Source of the DNA: Chloroflexota bacterium
Lineage (GTDB): Bacteria; Chloroflexota; Ktedonobacteria; Ktedonobacterales; Ktedonobacteraceae
NCBI GenBank assembly: GCA_005879655.1
Contig: VBJK01000148.1
Coordinates: forward strand, 1-20,131
Direction of reading: 5' to 3'
Length of the DNA stretch: 20,131 bases
Below, piece after piece: positions 1 to 8,111 of the stretch (within the stretch, counting starts at the first letter, position 1; each line of letters begins with the position of its first letter). A program made the position numbers and the translations under genes. The notes under the pieces were generated by a model. That model was not told where the DNA came from. It saw only the letters and a list, made by a program, of their open reading frames with translations, and searched no databases.

Positions 1-30
1 AGCATTCACCATCTATATTGTTTACTTATT

Positions 31-46
31 TGCTATGATCATAGCA
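31..46. repeat. 16-bp perfect palindrome downstream of the polysaccharide operon
   Basis: The sequence TGCTATGATCATAGCA is its own exact reverse complement. It lies about 90 bases beyond the stop codon of the last gene of the minus-strand operon. No T-run follows on either strand, so it is not a typical intrinsic terminator. An operator or chance are both possible. The rest of positions 1-135 shows no coding sequence that I can support. Confidence 0.35.
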
Positions 47-135
47 GTTCTCTTATCGCAAATGGGTCTTTACCAATGTTGAGATAATGTTATGAAAAAG
101 GATGTACGGTTCACAATATCACACTCCTGTGCTAA

Positions 136-1179
136 CTACCCCATATGTCTATACACGAGACCGCCTAATGGCCCTGCCACAGATAAGGGCAGCCGTCGCC
201 AGCAAGAAGTGAGTAAGCGGAAGAGCTTACTGTCTTCAGATTTAGATGCCAGACCTGCCACACCAGGATAGTAATAGTATGGCAGAGGTTCCTCAATAGC
301 TCCCCAGCGACGCTTAAACTCCATCAGGCCTTTGTTATCGATTGCCGTTCGTCCAAAGTCATACGCTTTATACTGCTGAGTACATCCCCACTTGATTACT
401 GACCAATAAAGTAAATGATTAGGCGATAGATGAAGAAACCGTTGATCAGAAGCAGCATATGCACATTGGAGTATTTCATCATGTACGAATATAACAATAC
501 TAGCAATAACATGCTCGTGGTACTCGGCAAGGAAAATTTGTACCTTTCCTTCTGCATGGAAATCATTCCATAATTGATAGAAATATTTTCGTGGTTGTGC
601 AGGCATGCCATGTTTCTTACTACGTGTAAGAAGGTGTAAGCGATAATATTGCTCTACATCTTCTATGTTTTCTGCCATACGTATCTGTATATCCTGCTTT
701 TGTGCCTTGTGAATGTGTCTGCGTACGTGGCTACTTAAACTGGTCCAAAGTGCATCTGGATTTTCTTGTAGTGGTAAAAGCCAGCGCACATAGAGATTGC
801 CTGCCACCATGTCAGAGCGTTTAGCAAGCACGTCATTGACACCTGGACGTAATTCCAGATATTTTACTTTCTTCTCTTGTGCAAGACGGATCGCTTGATC
901 AATGAGGTCATTCGCGCTGTCCTCATCAGAGGCTAAGAGCGGACAGCAGTCCGAAAATGGCAATGATACCAGACGATGCCCGGTAAGTGGACTCTTTATT
1001 TCGCATAATGGAAGGATGCCTTTGATCTGCCCCAGTCTATCTGTCGTAGTAAGCAGAATGATAGAGTAACCATAGACAGACTGTAGAAGATTATACCACG
1101 ACTCACTGTAACAAAGGAAACCCTTTGTTTGCTGCTCTATAAAATTACTCAAAGGCGTAGAGATGGATACTTGTGTCAT
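136..1179 (-). CDS. FemAB/GNAT-like (BioF2-type) acyl- or aminoacyl-transferase of a polysaccharide locus
   Basis: Predicted 347-aa cytoplasmic transferase, last gene of the minus-strand operon. The middle and C-terminal part has the pattern of the FemAB-related/GNAT-like (BioF2-type) family: basic segment HVRRHIHKAQ at 151-160, a hydrophobic strand around 224-234, then YDFGRTAIDNKGLMEFKRRWG at about 273-293, with FGR, the K of FKRRWG and a YYYY run typical of FemAB-like proteins found in exopolysaccharide/PEP-CTERM-type loci. The substrate is unknown; transfer of an acyl or amino-acid group to a surface polymer precursor is inferred. The start at 1179 is chosen over an upstream in-frame start at 1290 because GAGGT lies 4-5 bases before this ATG and the extra 37 residues look non-coding. 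The ATG overlaps the flippase stop as ATGA, implying translational coupling. Confidence 0.82.
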   Translation of the reverse strand: MTQVSISTPLSNFIEQQTKGFLCYSESWYNLLQSVYGYSIILLTTTDRLGQIKGILPLCEIKSPLTGHRLVSLPFSDCCPLLASDEDSANDLIDQAIRLAQEKKVKYLELRPGVNDVLAKRSDMVAGNLYVRWLLPLQENPDALWTSLSSHVRRHIHKAQKQDIQIRMAENIEDVEQYYRLHLLTRSKKHGMPAQPRKYFYQLWNDFHAEGKVQIFLAEYHEHVIASIVIFVHDEILQCAYAASDQRFLHLSPNHLLYWSVIKWGCTQQYKAYDFGRTAIDNKGLMEFKRRWGAIEEPLPYYYYPGVAGLASKSEDSKLFRLLTSCWRRLPLSVAGPLGGLVYRHMG

Positions 1180-3038
1180 ACTACCTCGCTTTGTGATGAA
1201 GCATTGCTCTCTCTGCACGAGCGATTCACTAGCTCTTCCTTCTGGTCCATTGCTGTACCTTGAAGATCTGCGAGCTGACCTGCTGCGCATTGATCATTTT
1301 TGACTACTTTCATGAGCTTTATCTTTTTCATAGTTGACTTCTGCTTATTGGCCTTTACATTTACCTGCTGTTGACTTGGAGAGAGAGGGATCTTTGCAGT
1401 GGATCGTCTAACCCCAACGGATGGCCACTTCTCCGTTACTTGCAAATCTATCCTTTGTTCCCATTGGTGCAATTGTGGATTCTGGATGGCAACCATCGGG
1501 AGTGTGGTTTGCAAACTGATCAGTATTTCTTCGCTCTCCGTGGAGATGATCTCTTTATTGTTTGTCTTACTTTTTACTGCCCTATAGAGTAATTGCAGAT
1601 CTTCTTTAGGAATAGCATTAAGCAATAGTATTGCTACCAGATACACAAGCATCGCAAGCGGTAGTACAAGAAAAATCGTGACAGCACGCAACATCCACAC
1701 GACCAAGGCCATCACAAGGCAAGCCAACAACATTTTTGCTCCAACCCGCAGACTTCCCACCGGCAGCAGGTTTTTAGGGACAAAGTAGAGAGAAAGAAAT
1801 AACAGGAGAAGCTCAGTGCATGAAGTCATGACTGCTGCACCCACCTGCTGATACTGTGGTAGCAAGATAAGGTTGAGTCCAAGGTTAAAAACCAGCGCGA
1901 TGGCCGCCATCAGAGTGATCTTTTTCTCTTTCTTTATATTTACCAGGGTACATCCCAACACGCTGTTGATATAAAGGAAGATGAGGCCTGGTGCAAGTGC
2001 TTGTAATACCGGGACAGTGTGCATAAACTCTGGCCGATGATATAAAAGGCTAACGATCGGAGTTGCCTCAACGATCATGAGTGTAGCCAGCGGTAAGCTT
2101 ACCAAAAGCAAGAAGTTTGAGGTCTTTTCTATAGCCTCCTTTAACCCTGATGTGGAGGTTACGGACAGTTTTGAGAAGACCGGAGACATAATAGCGTTGA
2201 TGACCAAGCTGGGTAAGAAGCAACAGGTATCGAAAATACGATATCCTGCACCATACCAACCCACCACAGCCGTATTTGTAAAAAAAGAGAGTAGAATCGT
2301 ATCAACACGATAATAGATAACACTCAGGACGCCATATATAATAAAAGGGATACTGGAATAGAGAAGAGTACGCACAAGAGCAAGGTCAATAGTAAAGCTG
2401 AATCCTATCAAACGAAAGAAATTACTTGCTTGCCATAGCAGGTTGATGAGTGAACCACCGAGCAATACAAGCGCTATTATCTGAACAGAAGCCCCGCCTT
2501 TCAACAATAGAAAGCCAAATAAAGCACCAAGCCCTTTTTCAAGGATGTTGCCGATCACTGGGAAAACTACTCGCTCAAAAACAAAATGTGATGATGCGCA
2601 TGTCGTCACGATTGCATTACTCAGCACGGTGATCCCACAGATCACTACCAGGATATAAATCTCGACAGAATAATTAAGCAATCGACAAGTAATTAACATG
2701 ATAATGTATAATATGAGCCATAAGAATACCTTGATCAGCAATATACTTGAAAAATATCGTAATGCCTGCTCTGGCTTCTGTGCTACGTCACGCGTCAACT
2801 GTTGATTAAAGCCAAACTCAATCGGAAACCCAATTAAGGAGACAAACGTCAGGGCAAAGTAGAGTTCTCCCAGTTTCACATCGCCTAAGAAACGTCCATA
2901 GGCGATGGTTAACAGCAATGTTGATGACCAAGTTACGACTTGCCCAAGCAGAGAGATGCCAGTATTATTGACGATACGGGCCAAACTGGCAGCTCGATCT
3001 CTATTTTTTTGTGGAGAGACAGGTGGTTGATCGTGCAT
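1176..3038 (-). CDS. Wzx/MATE-like polysaccharide flippase with long C-terminal tail
   Basis: Predicted 620-aa integral membrane protein of the oligosaccharide flippase (Wzx/RfbX, MOP superfamily) type, expected to move lipid-linked glycan across the membrane. About twelve to fourteen hydrophobic segments run from near residue 20 to 475; family-like features include an early segment ending AYGRFLGDVKLGELYFAL and a paired hydrophobic C-terminal half. The final ~145 residues are hydrophilic and rich in K, Q, S and E with no helix-spanning stretches, longer than usual for this family. The start at 3038 is preferred because a near-perfect AGGAGGTGA precedes the ATG by 5 bases; an earlier start at 3074 has no such site. 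It follows the deacetylase by 41 bases and its TGA overlaps the next gene's ATG. Confidence 0.85.
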   Translation of the reverse strand: MHDQPPVSPQKNRDRAASLARIVNNTGISLLGQVVTWSSTLLLTIAYGRFLGDVKLGELYFALTFVSLIGFPIEFGFNQQLTRDVAQKPEQALRYFSSILLIKVFLWLILYIIMLITCRLLNYSVEIYILVVICGITVLSNAIVTTCASSHFVFERVVFPVIGNILEKGLGALFGFLLLKGGASVQIIALVLLGGSLINLLWQASNFFRLIGFSFTIDLALVRTLLYSSIPFIIYGVLSVIYYRVDTILLSFFTNTAVVGWYGAGYRIFDTCCFLPSLVINAIMSPVFSKLSVTSTSGLKEAIEKTSNFLLLVSLPLATLMIVEATPIVSLLYHRPEFMHTVPVLQALAPGLIFLYINSVLGCTLVNIKKEKKITLMAAIALVFNLGLNLILLPQYQQVGAAVMTSCTELLLLFLSLYFVPKNLLPVGSLRVGAKMLLACLVMALVVWMLRAVTIFLVLPLAMLVYLVAILLLNAIPKEDLQLLYRAVKSKTNNKEIISTESEEILISLQTTLPMVAIQNPQLHQWEQRIDLQVTEKWPSVGVRRSTAKIPLSPSQQQVNVKANKQKSTMKKIKLMKVVKNDQCAAGQLADLQGTAMDQKEELVNRSCRESNASSQSEVV

Positions 3039-3079
3039 TATTTCACCTCCTGCCTGGGGTCTATGGCAACCCAAGCGTA

Positions 3080-4411
3080 CTAGTGGACTTCGAGAATGCG
3101 CAAAAAGAAATCTTGCACAGTCACGGAATCAATATCCCCACTGATACTGAGCGTCGCACGCTTACCATCGGGCCAACAACCAAAGCGCAGAAAAGGTGCA
3201 TTCTGTCGCTCGATCAGATCGACAAGATCAGCACAACGCTGCTGTTGGTCTTTGCGATTTTCACCCAGGCCCTCAGGCATATCAATGTATAACAAGTATT
3301 TATACGCGTCTTCTTCGGTACAACGTACAACCGGATAGCCCTGCTCATGGAGAAAATCTACCACTTGCTCATGAGTTTGTAGGGACAAGCCCAAGCAAGG
3401 ACACTGTTCTGCACTAACGGTGAAGGAATGCGCCTGAATCCACATATCATCGCCATCCCATGGAGTTGTTGACTGATCCTCAATGAGGAGATGGCGCGCC
3501 AGAATTGTTGCACGCGGCGTACATTTCGCTTCCACTTGCCAGCGATTAGTAGCTACCTGTGTGATCCTCCATCTAAATTGACTACGTTCCTTCCACCACT
3601 GAGCAACGTCCTTGAGACGAGCCACCCACACTGGCAATGGATGGCTATGAGCGGAGGAGAGGAGGGTAGCAAGCGCGTCCTTGCAGGAAATAGCTCGCTC
3701 TGGATGAAGATTGAGCACGTAAAGACCCTCCAGATTGTAGACACGTTGCATTATTTTGCTCCATATATATCCAACCTTTACTGGATCTGTCATACGCAGG
3801 CGATCGAAGAGCATTTCATCATCTGGAATACTGGTTGGGACACGTAACAACTTGCCTTCAATGTGTGGACGTAGCCGATATGCACTGCAAGGAACCGCTT
3901 GAAAAAGCGAGAGCGACTTTTCAAAACCGCTTCTTAGCAACGCTGTCAGACTATCCAAATCAATCACATCATGTATCACTGCTTCATTACTATCATAGCT
4001 AAAATCAAGCGAGCTAAAGACAGTAAGCGATTCTTCTGTCCAACCAAGATAAGGATTGCGGAACCCTTCATACGCAATATTCCTTTTTTGAAAAACTGCT
4101 ATAGCCTGCTTTGTTTGCTCATACTGCTGATCCTTACTCAGCGTACGATAATCATTATGGACATATCCATGAATACCTATCTCAGCTCCAAGCTTAGCAA
4201 TCTCCGCAATAAGATCAGGATGTCTGTTAAGTACGACAGCCGGAATGAAGAAAGTAGGGCTACCATCATAACACCCCAGTGAGCTAACAAGCGTGTGCAA
4301 GGCCCTTCTGGTTTGTGCTTCAGAAATACCAAATCTCGTGAAGACTGTCCAGAGACGCCGAATGAAATTGTGGGCACCCTTCGTTTTTATAGAAAAAGAT
4401 ACAAGATTCAT
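3080..4411 (-). CDS. NodB-like polysaccharide deacetylase family protein, divergent motif 1
   Basis: Predicted 443-aa protein. The N-terminal ~150 residues follow the NodB fold: TFFIPAVVLNRHPDLIAEI (53-71), then EIGIHGYVHND with the H81-x3-H85 metal motif, and GFRNPYLGW around 117-124 matching the Arg/Pro motif. The usual Asp pair on the first strand is missing: the N-terminus reads NLVSFSIKTKG. A strand-like segment with Asp residues, LSISGDIDS (421-429), sits instead near the C-terminus after WPDGKRA. It could be a displaced or duplicated motif 1, or an unrelated domain. Likely role is N-deacetylation of a surface glycan, or a non-catalytic derivative. AAGGAGGT lies 6 bases before the ATG. 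The gene is 50 bases after the glycosyltransferase and 41 bases before the flippase, so the genes are probably co-transcribed. Confidence 0.78.
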   Translation of the reverse strand: MNLVSFSIKTKGAHNFIRRLWTVFTRFGISEAQTRRALHTLVSSLGCYDGSPTFFIPAVVLNRHPDLIAEIAKLGAEIGIHGYVHNDYRTLSKDQQYEQTKQAIAVFQKRNIAYEGFRNPYLGWTEESLTVFSSLDFSYDSNEAVIHDVIDLDSLTALLRSGFEKSLSLFQAVPCSAYRLRPHIEGKLLRVPTSIPDDEMLFDRLRMTDPVKVGYIWSKIMQRVYNLEGLYVLNLHPERAISCKDALATLLSSAHSHPLPVWVARLKDVAQWWKERSQFRWRITQVATNRWQVEAKCTPRATILARHLLIEDQSTTPWDGDDMWIQAHSFTVSAEQCPCLGLSLQTHEQVVDFLHEQGYPVVRCTEEDAYKYLLYIDMPEGLGENRKDQQQRCADLVDLIERQNAPFLRFGCWPDGKRATLSISGDIDSVTVQDFFLRILEVH

Positions 4412-4461
4412 AAGAGGACCTCCTTCAAAATAAGGCTTTTCGTCGCATTCTCCTGTGGGTT

Positions 4462-5739
4462 TTATCGCTCTGCCCTGTTAGTGCAGCTGGATTCTCCACT
4501 TTTTGTCAAGGGATGTAACTGACCATAAGATTTATGCTCACCCAGAAAAAGCGCCTCGTAAGCACATAGCAAGTACCCTTTCATTTTGCCCCAGTGTAAT
4601 TCTTCCTCGACACGTTTACGCCCTATTGAGCCACACTTCACGCGAAGCTCCTCGTCATCAAGCAGCTGCTCGATCTTCTCTGCAAATTCTTCTACAACAT
4701 TAGGTGTCGCATAGAGGGCTGCATCTTGTGCAGAAAAGCGCGTTTCAGCTAGATCAAAGGCTACCACTGGCTTGCCCATAGCCATATACTCCATGGTCTT
4801 TACCATCGTGCATGTTTCATTTAAGCCATTCTTGGGGTCTGGTGAAAGGGCTATATCTGCCACTGTCAAATAGCGCACAATATCCTTAGCGTCAGTCCAG
4901 CCCGTGAATTTTGTATATTCGTCAAGACCCAATGTATGAGCAAGCTCCGTTAGCTGGGCCACATGTCCACCATTACCCATCAACACACAAAAAACGTCCT
5001 GACGGTTACGTTTATAGACAAGATCGTGCACTGCATAAAGTGCATGTTCAACGCCGTCTTGAACTTCCATGACTCCCAGGTATGCCAGCAAATAGCGTTT
5101 TCCTTGCTTGAGTTCAATTTCTGGTGCCACGGGCTTAATACGGTTCAAGTTTGGCCCATTGCGCACAACAAACACTTTATGCGCTACAGATCTACGGCCA
5201 CTGCGCTCAATCGCCACCCGTTTTTGGGTTTCATTCGTCACGATGACAAGATGAGCAGTCTGGTAAGAGCACCACTCAAAAAAGAGATGTAACTTGTATA
5301 AAAACTCTAAACGATACCCAAACTTCGTTTTAAACAACTCTGGCATGAGATCATGCTGATCAAACACAAACTTTTTCCCCAATGGCCGATAGCATAATCC
5401 CAAAAGGAATAAGAAGTCTGGAGGATTGGCTACATGAATAACATCAAAACCACGCATGAAGAGGATTTTCATACTCAACAAAAATATCTTCAGCAATGCA
5501 TTACTATATTCAACAATGTAGGATAGATACTTCCCTTCTACAACAGGGGCATGGTACCTATAAATGTGGATATCTTCAATACAAACATATGACTCTTGAT
5601 AGACCTTGTCTCCTTTTGGGCAAATAATACTTACCTCGAAGCCATTATCACGCAACAGAGTAGCCTCGTTCCAAACACGTTGATCACCTGGTACATGACA
5701 GTTCTCTACGATCATCAGTACTTGAATAGGTTTCGCCAT
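4462..5739 (-). CDS. Glycosyltransferase family 4 (GT-B), WbuB-like
   Basis: Predicted 425-aa cytoplasmic or membrane-peripheral glycosyltransferase and first gene of the polysaccharide operon. The N-terminal domain starts with VLMIVENCHVPGDQRVWNEA, a pattern common in GT4 enzymes, and contains DVIHVANPPDFL and FDQHDLMPE. The C-terminal domain has FTGWTDAKDIVRYLTVADI and the nucleotide-sugar binding stretch NETCTMVKTMEYMAMGKPVVA, where the K and E of the subfamily pattern KxxEYMAxGKPVV are kept. It likely adds a sugar from a nucleotide donor to a lipid-linked intermediate; donor and acceptor cannot be read from the sequence. An AGGA-type site lies about 10 bases before the ATG. The last ~25 residues, rich in S, T, K and E, are outside the fold. 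Confidence 0.88.
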   Translation of the reverse strand: MAKPIQVLMIVENCHVPGDQRVWNEATLLRDNGFEVSIICPKGDKVYQESYVCIEDIHIYRYHAPVVEGKYLSYIVEYSNALLKIFLLSMKILFMRGFDVIHVANPPDFLFLLGLCYRPLGKKFVFDQHDLMPELFKTKFGYRLEFLYKLHLFFEWCSYQTAHLVIVTNETQKRVAIERSGRRSVAHKVFVVRNGPNLNRIKPVAPEIELKQGKRYLLAYLGVMEVQDGVEHALYAVHDLVYKRNRQDVFCVLMGNGGHVAQLTELAHTLGLDEYTKFTGWTDAKDIVRYLTVADIALSPDPKNGLNETCTMVKTMEYMAMGKPVVAFDLAETRFSAQDAALYATPNVVEEFAEKIEQLLDDEELRVKCGSIGRKRVEEELHWGKMKGYLLCAYEALFLGEHKSYGQLHPLTKSGESSCTNRAER

Positions 5740-5807
5740 ACTTCATTTTTCCTATAATATAAAAAACTACAACTTTTGCGCTATAAAACCATATTTAAAT
5801 ATGAATT
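5740..5807 (-). promoter_or_regulatory. AT-rich spacer with 14-bp palindrome, possible operon promoter
   Basis: This 68-base gap upstream of the glycosyltransferase is very AT-rich and holds the perfect palindrome CATATTTAAATATG at 5790-5803. On the minus strand a TATTAT box lies shortly upstream of the ATG, but no good -35 box is present. It could carry a promoter for the polysaccharide operon separate from the lysozyme-like gene upstream. The promoter call is weak. Confidence 0.3.
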
Positions 5808-6608
5808 TTAGAAATTGTCTCGTTCCCAATCTCTATTTGCTAGATGCATCTTAACACTAGAAACGTAATTTAGAGCATCTTGACTATACCATCTGCCGCT
5901 ATACCACACGCCCAGACACCCCCATAAGTCACCTGCATGATACCTGGGATAGCCAGCTACAGTAGGAAAATCATACAAATAAGTGGTCCATCCTTCATAA
6001 CAGGCACGAATACTGCCGTATGTGTATTCAGCACTAAATGCAGTATCATCACGACTCATGGGCCATGCACTTTTATTGTATATATATTTTATTTGCAGAA
6101 TACCATAACTCTGATAACAACCTGTCCCGCGCCATGTTTCAGCAGGGCAAAGAACTTTGTCATCGGTATAGTCTCCCAGCATGCTCTGACGCCAATGTGA
6201 TTCTGTAACAGCCTCAGCTCTCACAATATCTATATTCACGCCCCATTTACATGCAACCCATTGGAGAATCTCATCCGTTGTGCCAGTAAAGTTGCCTGTA
6301 ATTTGCTTACGCAGGCTATCCGCCATAGGATCAAAACCAGCGCTTGCTCCCCACGCTGATAAACCCGCTATCTGTGAAGCTGTAGGAATCTGGTGATTCG
6401 CGCTTGTATTTTCGGGTCGCAGCTCAAATCCAGAGCGATAGATCTTTGCAGCACAAGACGCCTCACCAGGCAACGGACTTCCAGGAGCCAGCATAGGGGA
6501 ATCATCCGCGCTAGCCTTGAACCTTGAAGTAGATCCATGGTTACTTATCTGCGCCGATGCAGTACAAGCTGTCATCACAGTGAGAGAAGCTGTCATCAGC
6601 ACCAGCAA
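5808..6608 (-). CDS. Secreted lysozyme-like / SLT-type muramidase
   Basis: About 266 aa from a TTG codon. An N-terminal hydrophobic stretch ends VMTACTASAQ, fitting a signal peptide (ASA cleavage, or a weak lipobox MTAC). After a low-complexity linker (about 20-80), residues 110-215 resemble the lysozyme-like/soluble lytic transglycosylase fold: AEAVTESHW with candidate catalytic E136, SYGILQIK at 167-174 matching the GLMQ region, and a later helix ending CYEGWTTYL. At least six Cys suggest disulfides. It probably cleaves peptidoglycan outside the membrane. The start is uncertain: the frame stays open to about 6674 with no ATG or GTG. An ATT at 6626 would give a basic signal-peptide n-region (RFLATLLVLM), and an 8-base A-run at about 6644-6651 could hide an indel. 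It lies between the response regulator and the polysaccharide operon. Confidence 0.7.
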   Translation of the reverse strand: MLVLMTASLTVMTACTASAQISNHGSTSRFKASADDSPMLAPGSPLPGEASCAAKIYRSGFELRPENTSANHQIPTASQIAGLSAWGASAGFDPMADSLRKQITGNFTGTTDEILQWVACKWGVNIDIVRAEAVTESHWRQSMLGDYTDDKVLCPAETWRGTGCYQSYGILQIKYIYNKSAWPMSRDDTAFSAEYTYGSIRACYEGWTTYLYDFPTVAGYPRYHAGDLWGCLGVWYSGRWYSQDALNYVSSVKMHLANRDWERDNF

Positions 6609-6722
6609 CGTGGCAAGAAACCTAATATTCTCTTGCTGCGCACAAAAAAAACGTACTATTTTCCTACTTCCCTTCTAAGCTATTCAAATCTAGCCTTATT
6701 TGCATGACATACAATTTTTATA

Positions 6723-7451
6723 TCAAGAGATGGACCTAAATCCTGTTTCTGTACCATGCACAGTATCTGCATGGTGCACTAATGTATAACCAACCCCCGG
6801 TATGGTGACAATGTAACGAGGATTTGCAGTATCTTGTTCTATCTTTCGTCGCAGACGAAAAATATGCGCTTTTATTAAATATGCAGCACCACCGCCATTA
6901 TAGCCCCAGATATGCGATATAATCTTTTCTGTAGAACACACGTTGTTGACATTTGACGCTAGCAGATGCAACAGTTTACTTTCACTTGGAGTTAAGCGCG
7001 AAGTCTTTCCTCTCACCGTGACTTCATTGTGCCGTGCATCGACTTTGATCGGACCAATGGTCAATACCGCAGAAGGACGTTGTTGCAATGTAGCACGTGC
7101 TCTTCGACTAACAGCTTGAATGTGTGCAAGCAACTGAGAAGGATGAAAAGGCTTTAGCAGATAGTCATCTGCCTCTGTGCTCAGACATCGAAGCTCGTCC
7201 TGCATCTCTTTACTTTCAGCTATTATAAGAATAAGTGCATCATGCTGCCTACGCATTTCCCGGCAAAGATCCAATGCATTAACATCTTGCAATGCTAGGT
7301 CCACAATGACTAGGTCAGGATATTGTTCACTCCACTCTTTTCTCGCCTTCGCTCCATCATATGCACGGCGCACTTCAAATCCGAGAGCTTTTAGCCAGTA
7401 AGCCAGCATGTCAACAAGATCTCTATCCCTATCAACAAACAATACCTTCAT
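6723..7451 (-). CDS. OmpR/PhoB-family response regulator (receiver + winged helix)
   Basis: Predicted 242-aa DNA-binding response regulator. The receiver domain (1-115) has the acidic start VDRDRD, phospho-acceptor candidate D51 in DLVIVDLAL, and K100 in LLKPF. The conserved Thr/Ser switch position, around residue 78, appears to be Ala. The C-terminal winged helix (about 130-228) shows LTPSESKLLHLLA, the recognition-helix region LIKAHIFRLRRKI and the wing PRYIVTIPGVGYTLV. I chose the start at 7451 because AGGAG lies 8 bases before the ATG and the protein then begins MKVLFVD as in the family; an upstream in-frame start at 7601 adds 50 unrelated residues. No histidine kinase gene lies nearby, so it is an orphan here. 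It may control the lysozyme-like gene and polysaccharide operon immediately downstream; this is inferred from position only. Confidence 0.9.
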   Translation of the reverse strand: MKVLFVDRDRDLVDMLAYWLKALGFEVRRAYDGAKARKEWSEQYPDLVIVDLALQDVNALDLCREMRRQHDALILIIAESKEMQDELRCLSTEADDYLLKPFHPSQLLAHIQAVSRRARATLQQRPSAVLTIGPIKVDARHNEVTVRGKTSRLTPSESKLLHLLASNVNNVCSTEKIISHIWGYNGGGAAYLIKAHIFRLRRKIEQDTANPRYIVTIPGVGYTLVHHADTVHGTETGFRSIS

Positions 7452-7577
7452 CACAACAACTCCTGATACTGCCAAAGGACACAAAATGAAGTTTTTTAAG
7501 TTCGGTAGTTCGTAATCTATGGTCTTTGCCAGTATATCATCAACTGCTCTTCCGCCAATCCCAAGCATCCGCTCTCG

Positions 7578-7635
7578 TTTAGTTCGTAAGAATAAATACA
7601 ACCGATAACCTTTAGTTAAGGTAACATCTAACTAA
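7578..7635. promoter_or_regulatory. Candidate operator: direct TTTAGTT repeats plus inverted copy
   Basis: TTTAGTT occurs at 7578-7584 and again at 7611-7617, spaced 33 bases (about three helical turns). A reverse-oriented TAACTAA at 7629-7635 forms a perfect 7-bp inverted repeat with TTAGTTA at 7612-7618. The cluster lies about 130-180 bases upstream of the response regulator start and upstream of the plus-strand glycosyltransferase. OmpR-family regulators bind direct repeats, so autoregulation is conceivable, but these sites are AT-rich and may be chance. Confidence 0.25.
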
Positions 7636-7717
7636 GTGTGATAAATACACCTATGTAGATTCATGCACCGAAGGTAGTATAGAATAAAGGATGAGAATAT
7701 GAAAGGAGACAAAGGTG

Positions 7718-7891
7718 ATGATTCAGTTGTGTTCCTGTTACATTTCCGTTATTACTAGTATAGTTTTCTTAACTTCCTCAGTATACCCGATACGATTTTC
7801 CTCCTTCCTTTGCAAGTTTGTTACTCATACTTTACCCGGACAAATACCATGCGAACACCCGCAGATGATATTCTGGTACTCTCTCATGTAA
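7718..7891 (+). CDS. Candidate small ORF, 57 aa, unknown
   Basis: This ORF starts at an ATG preceded by GGAG with a 9-base spacer. The product begins with a hydrophobic stretch (about residues 6-30, containing ITSIVFLTSS) and has four Cys. A second tiny ORF of 19 codons starts at 7699 and overlaps it in another frame, also with an AAAGGA site, so the two could be leader peptides for the glycosyltransferase gene 220 bases downstream. I recognise no family. The remainder of the 7452-8111 spacer holds no convincing gene. Confidence 0.25.
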   Translation: MIQLCSCYISVITSIVFLTSSVYPIRFSSFLCKFVTHTLPGQIPCEHPQMIFWYSLM

Positions 7892-8111
7892 GGAATAGCT
7901 TGTTTGCTCTTTTCTTTCTGTAGAAAAGTAAGTAGGAGGTTTTCAAAGAAGCAATGGATACTCTTGAGCAGAATACAACAACATACAGGGAAAAGGTCGC
8001 CCTGACAAATAGGTGGGCCATTATATCTCGGAAATCGAGAAGATGGCAATCTTGAAAGCACAGCATTTGGCTGGCAAGCCCACAGTTGCGCTTGAGATAG
8101 GATGTGCAAGA

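Noticed and set aside
7954..8055. 33-codon ORF with GGAGG upstream
   Set aside because: The GGAGG lies about 14 bases from the ATG, too far for efficient initiation, and no pattern supports coding.
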